Shown piece after piece: positions 8,156 to 16,204 of a DNA stretch of 54,631 nt. Position 1 is the stretch's first letter. Each line of letters begins with the position of its first letter. Source of the DNA: Paranoxybacillus vitaminiphilus (lineage in GTDB: Bacteria > Bacillota > Bacilli > Bacillales > Anoxybacillaceae). A program made the translations under genes and the position numbers. The notes beneath the pieces are model-generated. The model ran no database searches, had not been told where the DNA came from, and was given only the letters and a program-made list of their open reading frames with translations. The stretch covers positions 1-54,631 of the forward strand of contig NZ_QLMH01000017.1 of the NCBI RefSeq assembly GCF_003259935.1. Direction: 5' to 3'.

Positions 8156-9040
8156 ATGAGTTATGAAGGGTGGATTTTGCTGACAGGGTCTCTCGTAGGC
8201 ATTAGTTGTGGGATTGTCGGCTGCTTTCTCATTTTGCGGAAGATGGCGATGCTTGCCGATGCGATTAGTCATACGGTTCTGCTTGGAATTGTTGGTGCCT
8301 ATTTAATTAGCAATAGTTTAGAAGGAGTTTATATGCTTATTGGTGCGGCTGTTGTCGGCATTTTAACGGCGTTTTTCGTACAGCTGCTACATTCGATCGG
8401 CGTTCAGTCCGATGCGGCGATCGGCGTCGTCTTTACTTCGCTCTTTGCCGTTGGCGTTATTCTTCTCTCTTTATTTGGAGGAAAGGTGCATTTAGATGTG
8501 GAGCATGCTTTAATGGGAGAGATTACATTTATCCCGTGGGACATTCTTGAAATAAACGGCATTAACTTAGGACCAAAAGCGGTTTGGATGCTCGGTACAG
8601 TATTAATTCTTAATTTAATCATTATTCTCCTATTTTATAAAGAAATCAAAATCAGCTCTTTTGATCCTGATATGGCTGTAGCACTGGGAATTCCGGTTCT
8701 TTTCATTCATTACTTATTGATGGGAATGCTTTCGCTTACAACGGTTGCTTCCTTTGACAGCGTCGGTGCGATTTTAGTTGTGGCGATGCTCATTGTTCCC
8801 GGAGCGACGGCATATTTGCTTACCGATAAGTTAAGCGTTATGTTAATGCTCAGTGCGCTTGTCGGCGTGCTTTCGGCGATTGCCGGTTATTTCATTGCGA
8901 TGATTTTTAACGTATCCATTTCCGGCTCGATGGCCGTAGCCGCAGGTGTGATCTTTGCGATTACCTTTGTGCTTTCGCCAACCCATGGCCTTCTCTCACG
9001 ATGGCTGGCGCGAAAACGGCTGCAAAATAAATCAGCATAG
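8156..9040 (+). CDS. mntD: MntD, manganese ABC transporter permease
   Basis: A 294-residue ABC-3 permease with about 9 hydrophobic segments and the conserved LADAISHTVLLGI motif near residue 40. It lacks the soluble C-terminal domain seen in MntC. It begins three bases after mntC ends, with GGAGGG in the end of mntC as RBS, so the two permeases are translationally linked and probably form a heterodimer. It ends the operon. Confidence 0.88.
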   Translation: MSYEGWILLTGSLVGISCGIVGCFLILRKMAMLADAISHTVLLGIVGAYLISNSLEGVYMLIGAAVVGILTAFFVQLLHSIGVQSDAAIGVVFTSLFAVGVILLSLFGGKVHLDVEHALMGEITFIPWDILEINGINLGPKAVWMLGTVLILNLIIILLFYKEIKISSFDPDMAVALGIPVLFIHYLLMGMLSLTTVASFDSVGAILVVAMLIVPGATAYLLTDKLSVMLMLSALVGVLSAIAGYFIAMIFNVSISGSMAVAAGVIFAITFVLSPTHGLLSRWLARKRLQNKSA

Positions 9041-9109
9041 TTTATTTTTGAAAGATTCAAGGGAGCAAAACAGGGTCTTGAAGATACTAAAAAACCTCGC
9101 AATAGAGAA

Positions 9110-9217
9110 TTAACACACCATTTCCGTTTTTCCTGTACCGGCTTCACCGATGATGTTGTAAAAATAAAAAACCTCGTATGGGAGGCTTCGAAGTGCTTTA
9201 AATTATATAAATCAAAT
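9110..9217 (-). pseudogene. P-loop ATPase fragment, possibly IstB/TniB-like
   Basis: On the minus strand a short frame reads ...FYFYNIIGEAGTGKTEMVC and then stops. GEAGTGKT is a Walker A motif in the context seen in transposon-associated AAA ATPases. Fewer than 40 codons are open, so this is a fragment. The link to a mobile element is inference. Confidence 0.35.
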
Positions 9218-9330
9218 TTGATTTTTCGACAATATTTAAAAGGCAACTTGCCATCTTTTAATGGAACTTCAGTCTATTTTCATGTTGCATTCATATTCAT
9301 ATGTCGAGAATTTAAGTTGAATTTATATAG

Positions 9331-9387
9331 AAAAACACCTTTTAAATCGAGTGGGGAATTCATTCGATTCGAGAGGTGTTTTTCTTT
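9331..9387. repeat. Inverted repeat family B, copy 2
   Basis: AAAAACACCT pairs with AGGTGTTTTT around a spacer containing AAATCGAGTGG and CATTCGATTCGA. It shares its ends and core with 4393-4452. The trailing TTTCTTT suggests a terminator. Confidence 0.65.
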
Positions 9388-9528
9388 GGAATAAGTAAAA
9401 TGGTCATTTCAATAGAAAGAAAGAATAGAAGTGTTTATAATATCATAGTGAAAGGGGAGTGGGCGCTAAAACAGATGGGATACATAACACACGATGAATG
9501 ATAGACTAGAAGAAACGAGGAACCCATC

Positions 9529-10800
9529 ATGAAAATACGAGATTGGGACCGCAACTTGAAGGTGCGTTTATTCGGGGAAGCGTTGATGAATGTTACGTTT
9601 TGGATGTTTTTCCCGTTTATGGCAATTTATTTTACGGAAGCGTTTGGTAAGGACAAAGCCGGTTTTTTGCTGATTTTCTCGCAAGTGTTTTCTGTTGTTG
9701 CCAGCTTACTGGGCGGTTATTGCGCTGACCGCTTCGGAAGAAAACGAATGATGGTGTTATCGGCATACGGGATGGGACTTGCCTTTTTCTTCTTTGCGCT
9801 CGCCAGTTCGCCTTGGTTTACTTCACCGTTTGTCGGTTTTTTATGTTTTACTTTAGCCGGCATTTTCGGATCGTTTTATTGGCCGGCAAGCCAGGCGATG
9901 GTGACCGATGTCGTGCCGGAAGAAGATCGCAACAGCGTTTTTGCGGTTTTTTATACATCGATTAATATTGCTGTTGTCATCGGGCCAATGATTGGTGGAA
10001 TTTTTTATGAGAAACATCTCTTTGAATTACTATTAGCAACAGGATTTTCAGGTGTGCTGCTGGCAACGATTTTAGCGAAAATGCTTCAAGAAACGGTGCC
10101 TGTGTACTCGATTGAAAACGGCAGCAGCATGAAATGGTATCAGTTTTTACGCGAGCAGATTCACAGCTATGGCATCATTATTCGCGATAAAACGTTTTTA
10201 TTATTTATTGTCGCAGGTATTCTTGTCGCACAGACGTTTATGCAGCTCGATTTATTAATTCCTGTCTATATAAAGGAGGTTGCCGAGAAGCAAACGTTAT
10301 TTTCGTTTGGAGATTACTCTGTTCTCTTAAGCGGTGAAAAGGCATTTGGGGTATTGATTTCTGAAAACGGCTTGCTTGTTGCTTTATTTACCGTGTGGAT
10401 AACAAAATGGATGTCTCATTACCGTGAAAGTTCTGTGTTCATTTGGTCGTCCATTCTTTATGGCATTGCGATTATCATGTTCGGACAGACGACAAACATT
10501 TGGGGGATGATTGGCGTAATGGCCGTATTTACTTTTGCTGAACTTATGACAGCTGGTATTCAGCAAACATTCATTTCTAAACTGGCGCCGGAAGAGATGC
10601 GCGGACAATATTTTGCCGCAGCGAGCCTGCGCTGGACAATCGGCCGGACCATCGCCCCCTTCTCGATTACGTTAACACTTTGGATTGGCTACGAATGGAC
10701 ATTTCTCATTCTTAGTGTGCTCGCCTTTTTCAGTGCCTTTATTTATTTCGTCATGTTTCAGCAGTTTGAAAAACAGCAGGCAAAAAACGTCATACTATAA
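9529..10800 (+). CDS. MFS transporter, drug/proton antiporter type
   Basis: A 423-residue major facilitator with about 12 membrane segments. The GGYCADRFGRKRMM loop between segments 2 and 3 (residues 63-76) is the MFS signature A. The region FYWPASQAMVTDVVPEEDR is common in DHA1-type exporters. The substrate is unknown. The start has only a weak RBS (ACGAGGA). It stands alone, with a phosphatase gene 105 bases downstream and a hairpin repeat between. Confidence 0.8.
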   Translation: MKIRDWDRNLKVRLFGEALMNVTFWMFFPFMAIYFTEAFGKDKAGFLLIFSQVFSVVASLLGGYCADRFGRKRMMVLSAYGMGLAFFFFALASSPWFTSPFVGFLCFTLAGIFGSFYWPASQAMVTDVVPEEDRNSVFAVFYTSINIAVVIGPMIGGIFYEKHLFELLLATGFSGVLLATILAKMLQETVPVYSIENGSSMKWYQFLREQIHSYGIIIRDKTFLLFIVAGILVAQTFMQLDLLIPVYIKEVAEKQTLFSFGDYSVLLSGEKAFGVLISENGLLVALFTVWITKWMSHYRESSVFIWSSILYGIAIIMFGQTTNIWGMIGVMAVFTFAELMTAGIQQTFISKLAPEEMRGQYFAAASLRWTIGRTIAPFSITLTLWIGYEWTFLILSVLAFFSAFIYFVMFQQFEKQQAKNVIL

Positions 10801-10809
10801 ACTTTCAAC

Positions 10810-10882
10810 GAGGCTGTCTGAGCGGCTTGCAATGACTATATATCGTACTATATAGCGAATAGCGCTTATGATTCTAGCCTCT
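10810..10882. repeat. Dispersed hairpin repeat, copy 2 (divergent)
   Basis: GAGGCTGTCTGAGCG at the left pairs in part with GCGCTTATGATTCTAGCCTC at the right. The inner ATATATCGTACTATATAGCG forms its own palindrome. This is the most diverged member and is assigned by its end sequences. Confidence 0.5.
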
Positions 10883-10905
10883 TATTGTTAGAGGAGAGGT
10901 CAAAT

Positions 10906-11466
10906 ATGGAAATTACGCTGATTCGTCATGGAAAATCACAGTGGCAGCAAAGCGGTTGGTTGTCACCAGCCAAGTTTGCAGAGTGGATTAAAGCATATGA
11001 TTTGCACGGGGTGTCCGAAGATGATGGCATTCCTCAGATGACATTCGAAAAGGTAAAGAAAGCAAACTACTTAGTGGTAAGCCCTTTGCCTCGGGCGGTT
11101 CACTCGGCGAATGTGCTCAAACTGTCATGTCCATTCGAAGTCAATCATTTGTTCCGTGAAGTAGAAATGCCTGTTCCATTTATCAATCTGGCTTTTAAGC
11201 TGCCAGTAAACGTCTGGCTTATCATAGCAAGAATTCTCTGGCTATGCGGTTATGCACGGAATGTGGAATCTTATCAGGAAGCAAAGCAACGGGCTAAACT
11301 GGCAGCCGGTCAATTATGTAAATATGCCGCGCAGCACGGTCATGTTGTCGTTGTCGGACACGGGTGGTTTAACCGCTTGCTTGGGAACGAACTGAAACAA
11401 AGACAATGGACTTTAGAAAGGGATAAAAGCTTTCGCCATTGGCAAGCAGTAACCTATAAGAAATAA
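10906..11466 (+). CDS. Histidine phosphatase superfamily protein
   Basis: A 186-residue protein starting MEITLIRHGKSQW, the RHG phosphohistidine motif of the phosphoglycerate mutase/SixA superfamily. The second catalytic histidine is in VVVGHGWFNRLL near residue 151; SPLPRAVHS supplies the conserved arginine. A moderately hydrophobic stretch (INLAFKLPVNVWLIIARILW) around residues 88-107 is unusual. The ATG at 10906 has GAGGAGAGG at normal spacing. The substrate is unknown. Confidence 0.8.
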   Translation: MEITLIRHGKSQWQQSGWLSPAKFAEWIKAYDLHGVSEDDGIPQMTFEKVKKANYLVVSPLPRAVHSANVLKLSCPFEVNHLFREVEMPVPFINLAFKLPVNVWLIIARILWLCGYARNVESYQEAKQRAKLAAGQLCKYAAQHGHVVVVGHGWFNRLLGNELKQRQWTLERDKSFRHWQAVTYKK

Positions 11467-11595
11467 TAAGCAGGCAAGCAGCATTGGTAAATGTACATGG
11501 TCGTTTATCGTTTCGCTAACATATTTTCCCTGAATATGTAATAAAGATGAACTAGACTGTTCAGAAATGTTTATCAACAAGAGAGGGGAAGTTAG

Positions 11596-12405
11596 GTGAA
11601 ACAGACTACGACACATGAAACAATTACCGATGAGATCATGTCTGCTTGTAATGATTCTGAACAAACAAATCAAGAAGCGATTCTTCCCGCTGGTGATGAG
11701 CAAGTTCGTGTTCAATCTGAGAGGATGCGTTATGCTAAACAGAGTGAAGCACGATTTCAGGAAAAACAACATCAAAAATATTTTTATAGAATTCTTTTTC
11801 GTATCATGTTTGTTATTATCATTGGCTATGGGGTTTTAAAGGGGTATGGAATAATGAAAACGTATGGCGGGAAAGACATGACGATTGAGCGATTTACCGA
11901 AGCGTTAGAAGAGAAGGATCTTCCCGAGTTGAAAAAGTACATTCGCGTGCCTGACCCGGCCATACGTGTGAACGAAAAAAGTTTGCAGCCGCTCTTTACC
12001 TATTTAGACAAAAACCCGGATGGGTATAAAAAAATTCGCGATGAATTAGAAATGCAAGACGAAAAAGAGCGTGTTTACATTAAAGGATTGACATCAGAAC
12101 CGCCGATCTTTCTCATGAGAGTTTATGAGAATCATTACTTTCTTTTTAACCAGTACGTATTTGAACCAGTTGTTTACTCATTAATTGTTCATGTCCAAGG
12201 AAAAAATGTGATATTATACGTCAACGGAAAAAAAGTTTACAAAACAGAGTCGGAAACGTTCTCCGGAAAGATCGGCTCCTATATTCCCGGCATTTATGAA
12301 ATTACGGCTGTAAAGAAAGAGGGAAATGAAACGAAGAAGAAAAGAAAAGAGATTGTGCTATTTGGCGGACCGAAAGCGCAATCTGTTCAATTTACATTTA
12401 AGTAA
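11596..12405 (+). CDS. TcaA/YvbJ-like single-pass membrane protein
   Basis: A 269-residue protein. Residues 1-65 are hydrophilic and highly charged, about 67-88 form one membrane segment, and the rest is extracellular with a repeat-rich beta region (IVHVQGKNVILYVNGKKVY). Members of the TcaA/YvbJ group have a zinc ribbon before the membrane segment; none is visible here. The start is GTG, preceded by GAGAGGGGA. It is followed directly by a terminator shared with the convergent gene. Function is unknown, perhaps envelope stress. Confidence 0.6.
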   Translation: MKQTTTHETITDEIMSACNDSEQTNQEAILPAGDEQVRVQSERMRYAKQSEARFQEKQHQKYFYRILFRIMFVIIIGYGVLKGYGIMKTYGGKDMTIERFTEALEEKDLPELKKYIRVPDPAIRVNEKSLQPLFTYLDKNPDGYKKIRDELEMQDEKERVYIKGLTSEPPIFLMRVYENHYFLFNQYVFEPVVYSLIVHVQGKNVILYVNGKKVYKTESETFSGKIGSYIPGIYEITAVKKEGNETKKKRKEIVLFGGPKAQSVQFTFK

Positions 12406-12434
12406 AAGATGGGGTTAGGAGCCCATCTTTTTTA
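12406..12434. terminator. Bidirectional terminator
   Basis: AAAGATGGG pairs with CCCATCTTT around a GTTAGGAG loop, with a T-run after it and an A-run before it. It lies between two convergent genes and could serve both. Confidence 0.8.
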
Positions 12435-13100
12435 ATACTCAAAAATCGCTTGCACGGTTGCTTTGATGACGATATCCTGTGTTTGAATCGGCGGGGCGCC
12501 TTGTTCCGCTAAGACCATTGTTTGGGCTGCAAATCTCGGTTGCGGCAGTACGGGGCTCTCCTCTTTTATCTTCAGCGGAATCGTTTGAACAGGAATACCG
12601 AGGGTGCGGCCAAGAATAACAGCTTTTTCGACGGCATTCCGAAGCGCATCGGCTAAGGCGTGTTCATAATATATATCCGGGTTCGAAAGATGAAATTGGA
12701 TATTGCGCGCGATATTAGCACCGTTTGCGACAGCTGTTTCATAAATGTTTCCCGCTTTATTGACATCTTTTACGGTAATATCAAAAATGTGTTCGACTTC
12801 GTATCCGACTAGCGAGGATTTTCCATCTTTATATTCGTATTTTGGATAAATCGAAAATGACGCGGTGTCGATCTCCTCGTCTTTAATCCCGATCGATGTT
12901 AGTGCCTGAATCATATTATTGGCTCGTGCTGCATTTTCCGATAATGCTTGACTGACGATTTCACTCTCTGTACGAATGCCGAGGGTAATGGTCACCGTAT
13001 CTGGTTTCACTGTGATGGTCCCTTGGCCGCTTACCGACATCGTTCGCTGTTTCGGTACGTGTTGGTAGGCGGAAATATGATGGCTGTCCCAGTCGTACAT
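12432..13100 (-). CDS. SIMPL (DUF541) domain protein
   Basis: A 222-residue SIMPL-domain protein containing MSVSGQGTITVKPDTVTITL near residue 22, the family's opening strand, and the later NPDIYYEHALADALRNAVEK helix. There is no clear signal peptide, so it may be cytoplasmic or released by another path. The ATG at 13100 is 9 bases from AAAGGAG; the GTG two codons upstream is too close to that site. A 47-codon gene lies 18 bases upstream in the same direction. Function of the family is poorly known. Confidence 0.8.
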   Translation of the reverse strand: MYDWDSHHISAYQHVPKQRTMSVSGQGTITVKPDTVTITLGIRTESEIVSQALSENAARANNMIQALTSIGIKDEEIDTASFSIYPKYEYKDGKSSLVGYEVEHIFDITVKDVNKAGNIYETAVANGANIARNIQFHLSNPDIYYEHALADALRNAVEKAVILGRTLGIPVQTIPLKIKEESPVLPQPRFAAQTMVLAEQGAPPIQTQDIVIKATVQAIFEY

Positions 13101-13118
13101 AAACACACTCTCCTTTCA

Positions 13119-13262
13119 TCATGCCGCTTTATTGTCATCTTCCTCTTTATATTGCTGTTTTAACTCCCAATAATACACTCTCGGCAGACCTGAAAAATAC
13201 CAATATTCTTTTATCAATGACATACCAACGAAATAGAGCATTTGCCAGTCAATTCCTTTCAT
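13119..13262 (-). CDS. Small protein (47 aa) upstream of the SIMPL gene
   Basis: Encodes 47 residues beginning MKGIDWQMLYFVGMSLIKEY and ending EEDDNKAA. It is aromatic-rich in the first two thirds and acidic at the end. A good GAAAGGAG lies about 10 bases before the ATG. It ends 18 bases before the SIMPL gene start, whose RBS lies in the gap, so the two form an operon. I recognise no family. Confidence 0.65.
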   Translation of the reverse strand: MKGIDWQMLYFVGMSLIKEYWYFSGLPRVYYWELKQQYKEEDDNKAA

Positions 13263-13377
13263 CGTTTCTCATCTCCTTTCAATGGACGGTCTTTGTAAAA
13301 CATATTCGGCAGATAAGTTGTCTTATGATGGCTCAATCGGTTATGCTAAAAATACAAGATACAATTTTTTCTCCGGA

Positions 13378-13403
13378 TGAAACTAAATGTCCGGTCATAC
13401 GTA
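13378..13403 (+). promoter_or_regulatory. ECF-type (SigW-like) promoter of xpaC-yaaN
   Basis: TGAAAC (13378-13383), 16 bp spacer, CGTA (13400-13403): an exact match to the Bacillus SigW consensus TGAAAC-N16-CGTA. It lies about 54 bases before xpaC. TelA/XpaC-type genes belong to envelope-stress regulons in B. subtilis. Confidence 0.75.
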
Positions 13404-13456
13404 AAAAGTAGACAAGCAGTGCAGTACAGAAGAGAAGATGCAGGAAGGGATGGAAC

Positions 13457-14128
13457 ATGCGTAAAGCATTAAAAACACTTTGGCGGCTGTTCGTTTCATG
13501 GAATATCGGGTTAATCGGTGCCATTGTTGTCTTTTTCGTTTTTGACTATCAGTTTTTTCTTTCTTTTCTATCAGGGACAGTGTTAATGGTTATAACGTCG
13601 GCTTACATGAAGAGAAAAGAGGATAAAATCGTCGCGAGCGATCTTTTTAAAGAAGAAAAAGATTATATACGCAGCGAGCTGAAAGAAGCGGACAAGAAAA
13701 TAAAACGAATGGGCCGGGCGCGGTTTAAAGTTCGTTCCTTAGTCATATGGAATCATATTTCCCGCATTTATACGGCTTCACGAAAAATATTGGACGCTGT
13801 AGAACAAGATCCACGCCGGTTTCGCGCAGCCCAGTCATTTTTTATTACGACATTGGACTCTGCTGTTACGATGATTGAAAAATATATTTATTTAGTCCGC
13901 CAGCCTGTGCGCAGCCAAGAGATGAACGAGGCGATTCGCAATGCAGAAGAGCTTCTCAGGGAGCTGGCGGCATCAACAGAACAAGAGCTGCTGCGCATTC
14001 TTTCCGATGATGTGTTTGATTTAGATGTGGAGGTAAAGCTGTTAAAGCAAGCGTTAGAGCAGCCAAAAGAAGAAAACGTACTCCAGTGGCAAAGAAAGAA
14101 GGAGGAGGAATATGAAAGAATTCGATAA
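13457..14128 (+). CDS. xpaC: XpaC-like protein
   Basis: A 223-residue protein of the XpaC family, first described in B. subtilis through hydrolysis of a chromogenic phosphate. Two membrane segments (about residues 13-31 and 34-50) are followed by a cytoplasmic, charged, mostly helical domain. There is no recognised catalytic motif, so an enzyme role is doubtful. It overlaps the downstream yaaN by 17 bases, matching the xpaC-yaaN pair of B. subtilis, and lies behind an ECF-type promoter. Confidence 0.85.
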   Translation: MRKALKTLWRLFVSWNIGLIGAIVVFFVFDYQFFLSFLSGTVLMVITSAYMKRKEDKIVASDLFKEEKDYIRSELKEADKKIKRMGRARFKVRSLVIWNHISRIYTASRKILDAVEQDPRRFRAAQSFFITTLDSAVTMIEKYIYLVRQPVRSQEMNEAIRNAEELLRELAASTEQELLRILSDDVFDLDVEVKLLKQALEQPKEENVLQWQRKKEEEYERIR

Positions 14129-15287
14129 TCAGGCATTCAATAGTAAGATGGATCAAGAGCTTTGGACAAGCTCGGTTGATTCGCTCTTAGCTGATCCTTT
14201 CGCTGCACCGAATACCTCTGCTTTTGAGCAAACGCAGCCGCCGAAACTCATTGACACATTGAAGCCGGAACATAAAGAAAAAGCGCTTCAGCTTGCTAAA
14301 CAAATTGATCCGAAGAATCAGCAGGCGATTATTCAATATGGAGTGGCTGCCCAAGCGGAATTATCAAAGTTTTCGCATTCGATCTTGAACCATGTACAAA
14401 CGAAAGATGCCGGACCAGTGGGCGAAATCATTAGCGAACTCATGGGAAAAATTAAAGAAGTCAACCCGGATGATTTTATGAAGACAAAGGGAGGCATTTT
14501 TTCCCGGCTGTTCAACTCCATGTCCAAATCGATCCAAGGCATTATTTCAAAATATCAAAAAATTGGCGTAGAAATTGATAAAATTGCCGATCAGCTGGAA
14601 AAACACCGGCAAATGCTCTTTCGCGACATTATGATGTTAGAAACATTGTATGAGAAAAATAAAGAGTATTTTGATGCGCTCAATATTTATATAGCTGCTG
14701 CGGAAATGAAGCTGGAAGAATTGCGGACAAAAACGATTCCGGAATTAAAGGCAAAGGCAGAGCGTTCAGGCAGCCAAATGGACATTCAAGAGGTCAACGA
14801 TTTGCTTCAATTTGCCGACCGTTTAGAAAAACGTGTCCATGATTTGAAATTAAGCAGACAAATCACGATTCAAACGGCACCGCAAATTCGTATGATTCAA
14901 CATATGAATCAAACATTGGTGGAGCGCATTCAATCGTCCGTTTTAACAGCGGTGCCGCTTTGGAAAAACCAAATCGTCATCGCTCTTACGTTATTCCGCC
15001 AGAAAAAAGCGGTCGAAGCGCAAAAACAAGTCACAAAAACAACCAATGACTTGCTGCTTCGCAATTCGGAAATGCTAAAAATGAACACGATTGAAGTCGC
15101 GAAGGAAAATGAGCGGGGGCTTGTCGATATTGAAACGCTGAAGAAAACGCAGGAAAATTTAATCGCGACTTTAGAAGAAACGCTAAAAATCCAACATGAA
15201 GGCCGGATGAAACGCCAGCAGGTCGAACAGGAATTAATCCATATGGAAGAACAGCTAAAAGAAAAGCTAATGTCGATGAGAAAGTGA
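14112..15287 (+). CDS. YaaN, TelA-family 'toxic anion resistance' protein
   Basis: A 391-residue soluble, largely helical protein of the TelA family. Residues 140-240 and 300-391 are predicted coiled coil (for example KKTQENLIATLEETLKIQHE). The family is linked to tellurite and cell-envelope stress, and partners with XpaC-like membrane proteins. The start lies within the end of xpaC, with GGAGGAGG 4-8 bases before the ATG, so translation is coupled. The upstream ECF promoter implies induction by membrane stress. Confidence 0.87.
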   Translation: MKEFDNQAFNSKMDQELWTSSVDSLLADPFAAPNTSAFEQTQPPKLIDTLKPEHKEKALQLAKQIDPKNQQAIIQYGVAAQAELSKFSHSILNHVQTKDAGPVGEIISELMGKIKEVNPDDFMKTKGGIFSRLFNSMSKSIQGIISKYQKIGVEIDKIADQLEKHRQMLFRDIMMLETLYEKNKEYFDALNIYIAAAEMKLEELRTKTIPELKAKAERSGSQMDIQEVNDLLQFADRLEKRVHDLKLSRQITIQTAPQIRMIQHMNQTLVERIQSSVLTAVPLWKNQIVIALTLFRQKKAVEAQKQVTKTTNDLLLRNSEMLKMNTIEVAKENERGLVDIETLKKTQENLIATLEETLKIQHEGRMKRQQVEQELIHMEEQLKEKLMSMRK

Positions 15288-15308
15288 GCTGGATGTGGCG
15301 GCAAAAAA

Positions 15309-15401
15309 AGGCTGCGGCAAAAGCAATGGGCAGACCTCACATACATTCCGTTTTGTTATGAACGACGTGTGAGGTCGGGCCCTTATGAGACAGTCTCTTC
15401 A
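15309..15401. repeat. Dispersed hairpin repeat, copy 3 (reverse orientation)
   Basis: GGCTGCGGCAAAAGCAATGGG then CAGACCTCACA at the left; TGTGAGGTCGGG and CCCTTATGAGACAGTCTC at the right. The inner arms GACCTCACA/TGTGAGGTC pair perfectly. It lies between convergent yaaN and the DUF2512 gene. Confidence 0.75.
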
Positions 15402-15406
15402 TTCTG

Positions 15407-15874
15407 CTATTCATTGTTATCGTGCTTTTTTAAATGATAAATATCTTCTTCTTCGGCAAATTCGGTTTGCAGACGATTCAATGCGACACTGTCGTCGTTA
15501 AAGTACCGATCCTGATCTTGATGGCGGGTGAGGACGCGGTTTTCCATATAGGCATGGAATAACGCTTCGCCGAGGGCGATAGCAATCGCTGCAATTAATG
15601 AAGCAATGATGAGATTGGTTTGTGCTTCCTGAACGAAAAATTGGCTCAATAGCCATATGCCGGCAGTAAACATAACAAAATCGGCAATCGAGGCAATTAA
15701 ATTTCCAAAGCGAGGCAGGATGAATAAGTCGCCGATGACATATGTTGCTAGCGTAATGACTAAGCTTATTAATGTAATTTCTGAAAACAAGGCGGTACTA
15801 AAAATGGTTAAAATGGAAAATAACACAGTTGCCGTGAGAGCCAATTTAATTCCTAACGCCGTTACATGTCTCAT
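15407..15874 (-). CDS. DUF2512 (YndM-like) membrane protein
   Basis: A 155-residue protein with four membrane segments (within residues 5-110) and an acidic C-terminal tail (LQTEFAEEEDIYHLKKHD). It matches the DUF2512/YndM family of sporulating bacilli, function unknown. The ATG at 15874 has AAAGGATGG upstream; an earlier TTG at 15898 is possible. A 42-codon gene precedes it by about 25 bases on the same strand. Confidence 0.75.
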   Translation of the reverse strand: MRHVTALGIKLALTATVLFSILTIFSTALFSEITLISLVITLATYVIGDLFILPRFGNLIASIADFVMFTAGIWLLSQFFVQEAQTNLIIASLIAAIAIALGEALFHAYMENRVLTRHQDQDRYFNDDSVALNRLQTEFAEEEDIYHLKKHDNNE

Positions 15875-15899
15875 TGTCGCAACCATCCTTTTTATCAAA

Positions 15900-16028
15900 T
15901 TATTCTGCCGGTCGGTTTGGCCCCTCTAATTTTTTGTCCCCGAAACCAGGTTTTTGTTCTCCATCCTGCTCATTTTGCCGAGCTTTATGCTGTTGTTCTA
16001 AATTTTCTTCATTTTTTCTTTTTCCCAT
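15900..16028 (-). CDS. Small hydrophilic protein (42 aa) upstream of DUF2512 gene
   Basis: Encodes 42 residues, MGKRKNEENLEQQHKARQNE and then a Gly/Lys/Glu-rich tail ending GPNRPAE. Very hydrophilic, without cysteine or membrane segment, much like minor spore or desiccation-type peptides, but I cannot place it in a named SASP family. GAAAGGGTG lies 7-8 bases before the ATG. It is upstream of and co-directional with the DUF2512 gene, probably one operon. Confidence 0.6.
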   Translation of the reverse strand: MGKRKNEENLEQQHKARQNEQDGEQKPGFGDKKLEGPNRPAE

Positions 16029-16117
16029 TGTTTTCACCCTTTCAGGAAAGTCTTTTCACTGGATAGTTTGCCTATTTTTGTGCGTAATATTTACAAAAAG
16101 GAGAGATATTTTCGAGT

Positions 16118-16163
16118 TTGTCACATATGTGAAATTGACAAATGAATCAGAAATGGTTAATAT
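16118..16163 (+). promoter_or_regulatory. Sigma-A promoter with upstream 12-bp palindrome
   Basis: TTGACA (16135-16140), 17 bp, TAATAT (16158-16163) gives a start near 16170. Directly upstream, TCACATATGTGA (16121-16132) is a perfect palindrome centred near -43, a place typical of an activator, or of an ArsR-type regulator. It serves the rhodanese-like gene. Confidence 0.6.
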
Positions 16164-16204
16164 ACGGTATTGGGTATATAACTAAAGAGGTGATAAAAGA
16201 AAAA

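Larger units (their letters stand above)
9041..9528. other. Intergenic stretch with an ATPase fragment and a hairpin repeat
   Basis: The stretch between mntD and the MFS gene contains a minus-strand P-loop fragment (9110-9217) and hairpin repeat B copy 2 (9331-9387). The rest is AT-rich and shows no gene. Confidence 0.6.

Noticed and set aside
8887-9246. 119-codon minus-strand ORF over the mntD end
   Set aside because: Its protein is not plausible; a different frame there holds the Walker A fragment.
14930-15346. 138-codon minus-strand ORF across yaaN
   Set aside because: Shadow of the coiled-coil gene; rich in Ser/Cys/Phe as expected from antisense reading.
16142-16204. ATG 16142 as the start of the rhodanese-like gene
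   Set aside because: It lies within the promoter spacer, upstream of the predicted transcription start.
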